Program-made: the position numbers and the translations under genes
Assembly: GCF_002797975.1 (NCBI RefSeq)
Contig: NZ_PGET01000001.1
Span: 3,100,001 to 3,164,000 of the forward strand
Direction: 5' to 3'
DNA: 64,000 nucleotides
DNA from: [Clostridium] celerecrescens 18A
GTDB lineage: Bacteria > Bacillota > Clostridia > Lachnospirales > Lachnospiraceae
The notes under the pieces: model-generated
The model's input: only the letters and a program-made list of their open reading frames with translations
Databases searched by the model: none
Told to the model about the DNA's origin: nothing
Shown: positions 17,811 to 25,068 of the stretch, one piece after another
Position numbering within the stretch: position 1 is the first letter of the stretch
How the letters are laid out: every line of letters starts with the position of its first letter

Positions 17811-17841
17811 GCATCGTTTCTCTCTTTTTCATGAACATGAC

Positions 17842-19251
17842 TTAATAGTGACAGATTACGGGGATTCCGGAATAAACAAGACCATATAAAGCCTTTGCCT
17901 TATCCGGTGGAAGGTTGATACAACCATGGCTTCCCTTTGTCTGATAGATATCTCCACCAAACCTGCTTCTCCAGTTTGCGTCATGAAGACCGATCCCTCC
18001 GTTAAACGGCATCCAGTAATTCACATGGCTTTCATATTCGTAGGTGCCATCCGCTTGTCTCTTTCCCCGCAGGATTCGATCTGTCTCCTTATTGTAAAGG
18101 GTGTAAATACCCTCCGGAGTTGTGTACTTTTTAGAAACATTTCCTGTGACACACGGAGAATCCCAAACCAGAACACCACCTTTATACATATAAACATGCT
18201 GGGCCGCCATATCTACCTCCACATAATCCCCGCCCCAGGCATTGCTCCGGTTAGCCACTGTCTGAACATACTTCGGTTCTCTTTTCTGGCTTTGCCCGGA
18301 TTGTATGATAGCAGCCAGTGCAGCGGTTTCTCCTGCCTGATCTATCTTCTGACCATAGGAACCTGGAAGAAGACGAGCTTTACCATCTGTAACACGAAAT
18401 GCCCGTTCCTTGCCTACAGTATCATACTTGTCCGCCAGAGCCTTTATGTAAGCCGAAGTCTTGTCTCCTCTTACGTTGATCACTTCTCCCGTCATCCCCG
18501 ATATCCAGGAACAGATTTCCTCTCCTTTTAAAACCTCCGACTGGTCTCCTAAGGTATAGGTGATTTCCATTTCCCTGACACGGTTGAGAGCATCCCGCTG
18601 GGCGATCAATCCGGTATCCATTGAGGTGACGGTTACGGTGTCATAACAGCCTGATTCCTCAATATTTATTTGGGGAAGTACTTCATTTAATGCAGCCTTG
18701 ACGGTTGCTTCCAGTTTTTCTAGGTTTACGCTGTTCCCCTGTACTTCCGGCAGGATGGCAAAGGGGACTCCCTGCTGCCAGTCAGAAATCCGGGCATTCG
18801 TTGTAGCCATAATACCCTCACCGCTTATACATGAAAGAGAATTCAGCTTTTCCTTTAACTTCCCTTCGTCATAACTGACTGCTCCCTTTTGGCTATAGGT
18901 ATTATCAGCTGCAGGGCCAGTCACCCGCCCAGAAGCGTTCTGCTCTTCTAAAACCGTCTTAAGCCCTTCCGCAAAAACTACCTGATAGCCGATATCAGGA
19001 CCGTTTATGACCTCTGTCACCTCTCCCTTCTCCTTGATGGAAAGGCGATATTCCCTGCCATAAAAGCCTTCTATTTGTATCTTCGCTTCCTCGACTGTCA
19101 TTCCTCCCACAGAAACTCCGTTTATTTTGGTTCCCGGGACAAATTTAGTAGTGTCATCTGCCAGTGCAGTCGTCGTCCCTGCAAACATCAATATGACTGC
19201 CAGAAGGACACCCTTTCTCATCGTACCTGCATGACTTCCTTTTCTGCTCAT
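17842..19251 (-). CDS. Secreted L,D-transpeptidase (YkuD), paralogue 2
   Basis: A 469-residue paralogue of the enzyme at 6376-8073. It has a cleavable-type signal (RKGVLLAVILMFAGTTTALA, then DD), two peptidoglycan-binding-type domains and a C-terminal YkuD domain with GSHGCINLPP, catalytic Cys about 444. It ends shortly after the catalytic domain (VICHY) and lacks the Thr/Pro tail of the other copy, so it is a soluble exported enzyme rather than membrane anchored. Start ATG 19251 is preceded by AGGATT about ten bases away; a second ATG at codon 11 is possible. Single gene with its own terminator. Confidence 0.92.
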   Translation of the reverse strand: MSRKGSHAGTMRKGVLLAVILMFAGTTTALADDTTKFVPGTKINGVSVGGMTVEEAKIQIEGFYGREYRLSIKEKGEVTEVINGPDIGYQVVFAEGLKTVLEEQNASGRVTGPAADNTYSQKGAVSYDEGKLKEKLNSLSCISGEGIMATTNARISDWQQGVPFAILPEVQGNSVNLEKLEATVKAALNEVLPQINIEESGCYDTVTVTSMDTGLIAQRDALNRVREMEITYTLGDQSEVLKGEEICSWISGMTGEVINVRGDKTSAYIKALADKYDTVGKERAFRVTDGKARLLPGSYGQKIDQAGETAALAAIIQSGQSQKREPKYVQTVANRSNAWGGDYVEVDMAAQHVYMYKGGVLVWDSPCVTGNVSKKYTTPEGIYTLYNKETDRILRGKRQADGTYEYESHVNYWMPFNGGIGLHDANWRSRFGGDIYQTKGSHGCINLPPDKAKALYGLVYSGIPVICHY

Positions 19252-19335
19252 TTACCATGAATCCTTTACTAAATATTTGGAAATTAATTCCACAATTTCT
19301 AGGTTATCACTATTTTAATAGAATCACAAGAAAAA

Positions 19336-20220
19336 TCATTCCCCAATTTTCTCCACCCTGGAGTACAGCAGTACACCGCCTATGGTGATCAGGCCTCCGA
19401 TAATTTGTAAAAGTGCCGGAAGCTCAGCAAAAAGGAACACCGCAAATATGGCCGCAACCACCGGCTCACAGAGCTTGGATGCCGATACAAAAGAGGGAGA
19501 CAGGAATTTTAAGCACCAGCTGAAAATACTGTGTCCAAGAAGGGTAGAGAATACCGCCAGAAGAAGCCCTACCACCACAGAACTCATCCCATAACCATGG
19601 AAAGGAATTCCGGCCGCTACCGTAGATATGCAAAGCACCAATGCACAGAAGAAATAGACAATATAGGTGTAAGATATTGTCGACATTCCTTTTCTCACTT
19701 CCCGGCCGATCAGGGTATAGACGGCAGAGAAAATTGCCGCTGCCAGGGCAAGCCCGTCTCCGGACAAATGATCCCCTCCTGCCGAATAATCTGAAAGAGC
19801 TATAAGCAGACTGCCGAATACGGTAATGGCAATGCTTATAAGGGCAGTTTTTCCAATCCTTCCTTTTAAGAACACGACAAATCCCAAAGCCACCCAGATG
19901 ACCTCCGTACAGACGATTGCCGTCGAGCTTGCCACAGAAGTCTGCTTTAACGATTCAAACCATGACGTAAAATGAAGAGCCAGAAATATTCCACTCACTG
20001 CACATAATGCAATGGTCTTCCCATTCGTTTGTTTCAGCTCCGCCCTGACCTGGGCTTTTCCAAATACCACCGGTGTCATAAGCCCCACCGTCCACAAAAG
20101 CCGGTAAGCAGCCGTAACCACGGAGGGTGCATCGGAATATTTGACAAAAATCGCAGAAAGGGATATTCCTATGACACCGATTGCGATCATGATCATGGGA
20201 TGCTTTTCAAGAACTTTCAT
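19336..20220 (-). CDS. DMT/EamA-family transporter
   Basis: A 294-residue membrane protein with ten predicted helices in two EamA halves. The first half includes VTAAYRLLWTVGLMTPVV and the second ends with LLQIIGGLITIGGVLLYSR, typical of the drug/metabolite transporter superfamily, usually exporters of amino acids or other metabolites. The substrate is not evident. The ATG has AAAGGAG eight bases upstream. Stands alone; no adjacent gene suggests a role. Confidence 0.9.
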   Translation of the reverse strand: MKVLEKHPMIMIAIGVIGISLSAIFVKYSDAPSVVTAAYRLLWTVGLMTPVVFGKAQVRAELKQTNGKTIALCAVSGIFLALHFTSWFESLKQTSVASSTAIVCTEVIWVALGFVVFLKGRIGKTALISIAITVFGSLLIALSDYSAGGDHLSGDGLALAAAIFSAVYTLIGREVRKGMSTISYTYIVYFFCALVLCISTVAAGIPFHGYGMSSVVVGLLLAVFSTLLGHSIFSWCLKFLSPSFVSASKLCEPVVAAIFAVFLFAELPALLQIIGGLITIGGVLLYSRVEKIGE

Positions 20221-20717
20221 TTTTCTTCTCCTTTGTTATCCTGTATCAATATATGCCTCCTGATTATAGCATCACTTCCGGTATTGTCAAAGCATTATAA
20301 GGAAATAGAGAAAATCCATGTTTGCTGATCCATATCATTTTTATCATGTTATTTCGATTGTCCATTAGGGTTCATTGTTGTATTCTGTTGATTATTAGGG
20401 TTTTTCAACTCTATTCATGCATAATTACTTATATTTCTACATCCATCTATTATATATCACTCATCATTCGTCACGTAAAAGGCTTACTGGGCCTTCCGTT
20501 TAAATATGGAGATGATCCACCTTGTACTCCCATAGCTTTGAGCGGCAGGAACAGCGGGCGAGAAAAGGGATAACTTTTTCCTATCAGACTACCATGCCCG
20601 TTCTGTCGAAGCCGTCTATGTTAAAGGACGCAAAGAATCCGCAGAGTCTGATTTCTCTGCGGATTCTTATTTATCTCTGATTCTTATTTATCCTTAATTC
20701 TTATTTAACCATAATTC
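20221..20717. other. Intergenic region between DMT transporter and dehydrogenase gene
   Basis: A 497-bp gap. The first part (to about 20290) is the DMT upstream region. 20290-20600 is A/T-rich and shows no credible gene; an 83-residue plus-strand frame at 20322-20573 looks random. 20633-20720 holds the terminator hairpin and a 17-bp tandem repeat. Confidence 0.6.
20633..20668 (-). terminator. Terminator hairpin of the dehydrogenase gene
   Basis: Perfect 14-bp stem (20633-20646 with 20655-20668, loop of 8). On the minus strand only TTTGCG follows, so the T-run is weak. A near copy lies at 22892-22925. Confidence 0.65.
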
Positions 20718-20720
20718 TTA
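20663..20720. repeat. 17-bp tandem repeat, 3.4 copies
   Basis: Units ATTCTTATTTATCTCTG, ATTCTTATTTATCCTTA, ATTCTTATTTAACCATA and a partial ATTCTTA start at 20663, 20680, 20697 and 20714. They run from the terminator stem into the stop codon of the dehydrogenase gene. The related site at 22921-22944 has only 1.4 copies. Confidence 0.85.
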
Positions 20721-21755
20721 GCTTTCCAGATATAAATTCATTGGATAGGACAAGTACTGAACATCGTCAAGCTTTTCAACCGTTACAAACCCTGCAGGAG
20801 CATTCAGTATGGTTGGAATGCGGTTTACAATGTCCGCACAGGTATGCTCTACCGTAGCCGGCTTCTTTACAAAGAAGGTAGTGTCCGGCTCTCCAATGAT
20901 TTTCCAGTCACACATGTCACCGTCATCCGGGCCGTAAACCTTGCCGATGCACTGGGTTTCAATGACCGGTCCCTGGAAGGTTTCCGTAGTTACAACCGCA
21001 CTCATGCCAATGCAGTTTCCCTTGGGGATCGTAGCTCCCAGAGTTTCGGAATATAAGTCTTTATCATAAAAGTAAGGAACGCACTTCTGTGTCTGGGATT
21101 TGATGGTCCAACCCATCTTATTGCACAGCGCTTCGTTGGAATTCCATACGTAGGATGGCTCCAAAGTGGTTGGATGGGCAATTTTTTCTTCGAATTCCTC
21201 AGGAGTAAGGCCTGCGCCGTGAGCCTCGGCAAGAGCCAGTCCGTAGTCTTCCACGTTATAGCTGACTGCCCCCTCTATGCGGTCGATCCGATGTACACCG
21301 CCTGCCACACAGCCAATCATATTGATCCAGTAAATATCCTGCATTCCTGCTCCAACGATGGTACATCCGTTTTCTTTTGCCAGCCGGTCCAGACGGTTGG
21401 TAATGGCGGATGCAGTGGTCCATGGATAAATGGCTTCCTCACAGGTCGTCACCACATTGATTCCTCTGGAAACACATCTCTCGAAATGAGGGTATACATC
21501 ATCCATAAAGCTGAACAGGGTCACGACGGCGATGTCTGCATCGCACTCGTCAAGAACCGCATCTGCGTCGCTTCGGATGGGAACACCGATTTTAAATCCA
21601 AGGCCGACAAATTCACCTACATCCATGCCTACCACATCAGGGTTCACATCAATGGCGCCTACAATTTCTGCGCCCTTTTCATATAAATATCTTAGAATAT
21701 ACTTTGCCATTTTTCCGCAGCCATACTGTACCACACGGATTTTTTCATTATTCAT
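20718..21755 (-). CDS. 2,4-diaminopentanoate-dehydrogenase-like NAD(P) oxidoreductase
   Basis: About 345 residues with an N-terminal Rossmann domain ([17 protein letters not shown], then [17 protein letters not shown]) related to DapB-type reductases. The whole pattern matches the 2,4-diaminopentanoate dehydrogenase (Ord) family of clostridial ornithine breakdown, but no other ord genes are nearby, so the real substrate may differ. I choose ATG 21755 with AGAAAGGA upstream; ATG 21767 abuts that site. It lies 110 bp after the merR gene and its promoter has the 19-bp spacer typical of MerR control. Confidence 0.78.
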   Translation of the reverse strand: MNNEKIRVVQYGCGKMAKYILRYLYEKGAEIVGAIDVNPDVVGMDVGEFVGLGFKIGVPIRSDADAVLDECDADIAVVTLFSFMDDVYPHFERCVSRGINVVTTCEEAIYPWTTASAITNRLDRLAKENGCTIVGAGMQDIYWINMIGCVAGGVHRIDRIEGAVSYNVEDYGLALAEAHGAGLTPEEFEEKIAHPTTLEPSYVWNSNEALCNKMGWTIKSQTQKCVPYFYDKDLYSETLGATIPKGNCIGMSAVVTTETFQGPVIETQCIGKVYGPDDGDMCDWKIIGEPDTTFFVKKPATVEHTCADIVNRIPTILNAPAGFVTVEKLDDVQYLSYPMNLYLES

Positions 21756-21814
21756 CGTCGTCGTCATCCTTTCTATATAAGAACCTGTTATGGAGCCAAG
21801 CTCCTGATGCATTT

Positions 21815-21845
21815 ATTATAAAGGTTATAGATGGTATCAGGTCAA
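21815..21845 (-). promoter_or_regulatory. MerR-type promoter of the dehydrogenase gene
   Basis: On the minus strand TTGACC (21840-21845) and TATAAT (21815-21820) are separated by 19 bp. The long spacer is the hallmark of promoters that MerR-family activators twist into shape; the upstream gene is a MerR regulator. Confidence 0.7.
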
Positions 21846-21865
21846 TGGAGCATAATCACCAAATA

Positions 21866-22726
21866 TCATGACATACGGACCGGTACCTGAAGGCGCAGAA
21901 ACATACCTCTTTCCTTATAGTCAAGAGGCATCTCAACAATGACTTCGCAGATGTAATCTCCGATTACCGTGTAGTGATTCTCTTCTATGGTCGCCAGCAG
22001 ACGGTCAATATATTCTTTTTCTTTAGAAAATCGGTCACAGTATATGCAAAGATAGGAATTGGCCGGTATGACGGTAATCAGTTCTTCCTCAACGTATTCC
22101 TGGTCAACGAACACGAACACCTGGGTGGAATACAGGTTTCGCTTCATAAAATTCTCCCGCTTTAATATGGTCCCTGCATTGGCAAAGTAAAAAGGAGATA
22201 TCTTACGGGCTCCCATATCTTCCTTTAAGCTTCGTAAAAGACGTTCGTATTCAGCGATCTCGTAGTCATAAAAATTAGTTTTCGTCTCTTTTACATACAT
22301 CCGGCGTTTTTGTATGTACTCCATAACAATGGCACCATCGGGAGGAGCCGCTTCATAGCGGTCATAGCTGTCAAGAGTCCGTTCAATGGCGCGCTTTTGA
22401 AGATTAAGTTCCACTATTTTCTGGTCAATGGCATCCCTGTTCTCCCTGAGCAGCTGTTTTACCCGCCCCATATCCCACTTTTTCATGTGAATCCGGATCT
22501 CCTTTAAGGGCATCCCTAAGGCTTTCATGTACCTGATCATGTCAAGCTGGGCGCTTTGGCGAATGTCATAGTAGCGGTATCCGGTGTTTTCATCCCTGTC
22601 TACGGGAGAAAACAGACCTTCCCGGTCGTAAAGTCTCAGGGTCTGCTCTGATATGTGATTGATTTTAGCCATTTCTCCGATCGTCATTTTTTTAACATCA
22701 AAATTTGTCAATTTTATCATATTCAT
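21866..22726 (-). CDS. MerR-family regulator with effector-binding domain
   Basis: About 286 residues. The N-terminal winged helix is typical (MTIGEMAKINHISEQTLRLY, then DREGLFSPVDRDENTGYRYY), followed by a dimerising coiled coil (about 90-125) and a C-terminal GyrI/BmrR-like ligand-binding domain, the layout of BmrR-type multidrug or metabolite sensors. Initiation is ambiguous: a TTG at 22729, ATG 22726 and ATG 22720 all follow GGAG; I take 22726. Its own promoter is well formed. It most likely activates the downstream dehydrogenase. Confidence 0.88.
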   Translation of the reverse strand: MNMIKLTNFDVKKMTIGEMAKINHISEQTLRLYDREGLFSPVDRDENTGYRYYDIRQSAQLDMIRYMKALGMPLKEIRIHMKKWDMGRVKQLLRENRDAIDQKIVELNLQKRAIERTLDSYDRYEAAPPDGAIVMEYIQKRRMYVKETKTNFYDYEIAEYERLLRSLKEDMGARKISPFYFANAGTILKRENFMKRNLYSTQVFVFVDQEYVEEELITVIPANSYLCIYCDRFSKEKEYIDRLLATIEENHYTVIGDYICEVIVEMPLDYKERGMFLRLQVPVRMS

Positions 22727-22762
22727 CAATCTCCGTAGTCAATCATGATGGTTTCTCTCTTT

Positions 22763-22791
22763 ATTATACAAAATTAACTTGATACTTACAA
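22763..22791 (-). promoter_or_regulatory. Promoter of merR-family gene
   Basis: On the minus strand TTGTAA (22786-22791), 17 bp, TATAAT (22763-22768), about 37 bp before the start codon. Confidence 0.65.
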
Positions 22792-22891
22792 TAAGGTTTT
22801 TGATATTTTCTTCACATAGTTTAAGCAAAAAAAGCGTGCTGAAAATATGAGTCTGCGAGGCCGTCCGCAGCAGACTATTTTTAAGGCGCAA

Positions 22892-22925
22892 AAAATCCGC
22901 AGAGTCTTATTTCTCTGCGGATTTT
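22892..22925 (-). terminator. Terminator of the PTS-GH4-ChbG operon (copy of 20633-20668)
   Basis: Perfect 13-bp stem (22892-22904 with 22913-22925) followed on the minus strand by TTTTT-G. It is a near duplicate of the hairpin downstream of the dehydrogenase gene. Confidence 0.75.
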
Positions 22926-22975
22926 CATTTATCCTTAATTCTTAGCTTTCCGGATATAATGCATTGGATCGGAAA
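22921..22975 (-). pseudogene. Remnant of a second dehydrogenase 3' end
   Basis: About 55 bp downstream of chbG match the last codons and 3' flank of the gene at 20718 (shared GCTTTCC-GATATAA and CATTGGAT blocks and the 17-bp repeat unit). On the minus strand the tail reads LY-ES-stop as in the intact gene, but a one-base deletion shifts the frame just before. No open reading frame remains. Confidence 0.6.
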
Positions 22976-22991
22976 ACTCTCTGTTACAAGA

Positions 22992-23720
22992 TCACAGCTG
23001 ACTGTAATTGATTAATTCGACCGAATATTTTTGCAGCATATCTTTTGTCTTTCTGCTGACCAGGAAATCCAGTTCTGCAAGGCGCTGCAAATTATAAGAG
23101 GAGGATTGAAGCAGATATGAGTCCACATAAGCCGGGTGGCTCATCAGTTCTACATATGGCCTGGAAGAGATATCATCCATATGTTCATATACATAAGACA
23201 GGCCCGGTTCCCCATGGTACGTGCGGAATTGTATAAAATCCACGTGGGGAAAGCCTGATATATCGTGGTTTCTAAGAGGCAGCCGGTATTTTTCAGCGAG
23301 TGTCCTGGCCACAGCAGCCATAACAGGATTGCTGTCTGTTGTAAATAAGTGGGAATCCAGATGGGTCGGTCTTTTCCCCATTACCTCCACAAACCGTTGG
23401 TATTGCGCCTCCAGCTCATTAAGGATATCTTCCGGCAGATAATTGTGGGAGGTGGATAGATTTCGTGGCTTAATAAAAGACCCGTCTTCTCCGGTCAGGG
23501 TTCTTCCTTTGGTAAGGGGCTGCCCAAGGGCGATGTTTAAGTGCAGGCCGACTCCCAGTGAAGGACATTCTTTTGACAGGCCGGCAGCGTGCCGGAAGCC
23601 TGGAGTATTGGTTAATAGTGTAGTGGATGTAAGTACCCCTTGCAGATGAGCATCTATGATCCCATAATTGACAGCCCGGCTATAACCGAAGTCATCTGCA
23701 TTTATAATCATTTTACACAT
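22992..23720 (-). CDS. ChbG/YdjC-family carbohydrate deacetylase
   Basis: About 242 residues. The YdjC fold uses a metal held by an Asp and two His: MIINADDFGYS near the start gives the Asp pair, and PTHLDSHLF and ELMSHPAYVD give His residues. ChbG removes an N-acetyl group from chitobiose-6-phosphate and related sugars before a GH4 enzyme can cut. ATG 23720 has AGAAAGGA nearby; the longer frame to 23756 overlaps the GH4 gene without one. It follows GH4 locus 2 by 17 bp, so the operon is PTS, GH4, deacetylase. This points to an acetylated disaccharide phosphate, in contrast to loci 1 and 3. Confidence 0.9.
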   Translation of the reverse strand: MCKMIINADDFGYSRAVNYGIIDAHLQGVLTSTTLLTNTPGFRHAAGLSKECPSLGVGLHLNIALGQPLTKGRTLTGEDGSFIKPRNLSTSHNYLPEDILNELEAQYQRFVEVMGKRPTHLDSHLFTTDSNPVMAAVARTLAEKYRLPLRNHDISGFPHVDFIQFRTYHGEPGLSYVYEHMDDISSRPYVELMSHPAYVDSYLLQSSSYNLQRLAELDFLVSRKTKDMLQKYSVELINYSQL

Positions 23721-23737
23721 AGATACAATCCTTTCTA

Positions 23738-25063
23738 TCAGGTAAGTTGGGGCCAATAACCTTTGTTTTCTTCCATCAGGCGGTCAAGGATCTTTCTCGC
23801 TTTCTTGGCGTCTGTGACGGTACGGTTTAACGTCAGCGCCTGCAATGCTTTTGTGTAACTGCCTTCAAAATAAGCTTCACAGGTCAGGCGTTCGTAGGCG
23901 TACTGGTTTTCCAGCAATGCTTTATAAAAAACAGAGACAGGTCCGGTATGGAATGGTTTAGGCCCGCGGCTGCCCAGCAGGCAGGTCACTTCCACGACTG
24001 CATCATCCGGCAGGTTCTCAATGATTCCTTCATTTTTAACCATTATAATATAGTACGCGTTTTTATTTAAGTATATAGCTTCCGCTATGGAAAGGATCAT
24101 ATCACCGTGAGCCTCATTTTTTACTACATGGATCCCTTCCAGACTGTTTTGACTGACTGCTCGGCGGCATTCGGAAAACACCTGTTTTTCACGGCCATCC
24201 ATGACCTCGTTTGCTCTGGTATAATCCGGGTTTAACTTGGATGCCTTGTACTCTGGATAGATATAGTATTGGAGGTAGGTGGAAGGCACATACTCATCAA
24301 AATCTTGAACCATATCCTGAACCAGTGCATAAGTATCCAGCCAGGAAGGATCGCGCTCAGCGGCATCGGCAGGCAGAAACCCCTTATCCTTTATCCGCTC
24401 CTTTAGATGGGGCAGCAAATCCTGACCGTTCTGATTGTAAAGATGGGTAAACCATCCAAAATGGTTGAGTCCAAAATAGGTAGGTTCCAGGGATTCAGCC
24501 GGCACATCAAGCAGCTTGGCGAAAGAATGTATCAGGTTGATTGGTTGGTCACAGATATTGAGAATCCTTTTGTCATCAGGAAACTCCCGCTGCAGGCCGT
24601 AGGCTACGATGGCGGCTGGATTGGTATAATTCAGGATCCATGCATTCTGACTGTGTTTACGCACATCCTTTACAATTTCGATCATGTCTTTTAAGGAACG
24701 GATCCCGTAGGCAAAACCGCCGGGACCGCAGGTTTCCTGACCTAGCACTCCGTATTCCATGGGGATTTTTTCATCCTTTTCCCGCATATGATATCCGCCT
24801 GTACGGATCTGGACCATAACAAAATCGACGGAGTCATAGGCCACATTTTTGCTTGTTGTGTAAGTGACTTTTACATTAGGCGCGTGCAGTCGGAATAGCA
24901 GCTGTGCATATTCTCCAATAGGAGCCTGACGTTCTGCATTCATATCATAAAGAACCAGCTCTGTGACCGGGAGAGTATCCATGTGGCGGATAAATGCATT
25001 CAATATTCCGGGGGTCCATGTGGAACCGCCTCCCACGATCGTAATTTTTAACTTATGTTTCAT
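23738..25063 (-). CDS. GH4 6-phospho-glycosidase (locus 2)
   Basis: A 441-residue paralogue of the other two GH4 enzymes. It has the dinucleotide loop ITIVGGGSTWTPG, metal ligand C171 in NICDQPIN and H201 in FGLNHFGWF. Like locus 1 it reads CDQP, not the CDMP usual for 6-phospho-alpha-glucosidases. Start ATG has AAAGGA upstream, 5 bp after the PTS gene. The gene for the ChbG-type deacetylase follows directly, so its natural substrate may be a deacetylated amino-disaccharide phosphate; GH4 enzymes accepting such sugars exist (ChbF of E. coli). Confidence 0.92.
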   Translation of the reverse strand: MKHKLKITIVGGGSTWTPGILNAFIRHMDTLPVTELVLYDMNAERQAPIGEYAQLLFRLHAPNVKVTYTTSKNVAYDSVDFVMVQIRTGGYHMREKDEKIPMEYGVLGQETCGPGGFAYGIRSLKDMIEIVKDVRKHSQNAWILNYTNPAAIVAYGLQREFPDDKRILNICDQPINLIHSFAKLLDVPAESLEPTYFGLNHFGWFTHLYNQNGQDLLPHLKERIKDKGFLPADAAERDPSWLDTYALVQDMVQDFDEYVPSTYLQYYIYPEYKASKLNPDYTRANEVMDGREKQVFSECRRAVSQNSLEGIHVVKNEAHGDMILSIAEAIYLNKNAYYIIMVKNEGIIENLPDDAVVEVTCLLGSRGPKPFHTGPVSVFYKALLENQYAYERLTCEAYFEGSYTKALQALTLNRTVTDAKKARKILDRLMEENKGYWPQLT

Positions 25064-25068
25064 TCTAT

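Larger units (their letters stand above)
17509..17841. other. Intergenic region upstream of GH4 locus 1
   Basis: A 333-bp gap without a credible gene. It holds the GH4 upstream region with the candidate RpiR operator (17579-17595) and, at its far end, the terminator of the L,D-transpeptidase gene. I see no further feature between about 17600 and 17770. Confidence 0.6.

Noticed and set aside
20322..20573. 83-residue plus-strand frame in the gap before the dehydrogenase gene
   Set aside because: No ribosome site, A/T-driven hydrophobic composition, no recognisable pattern.
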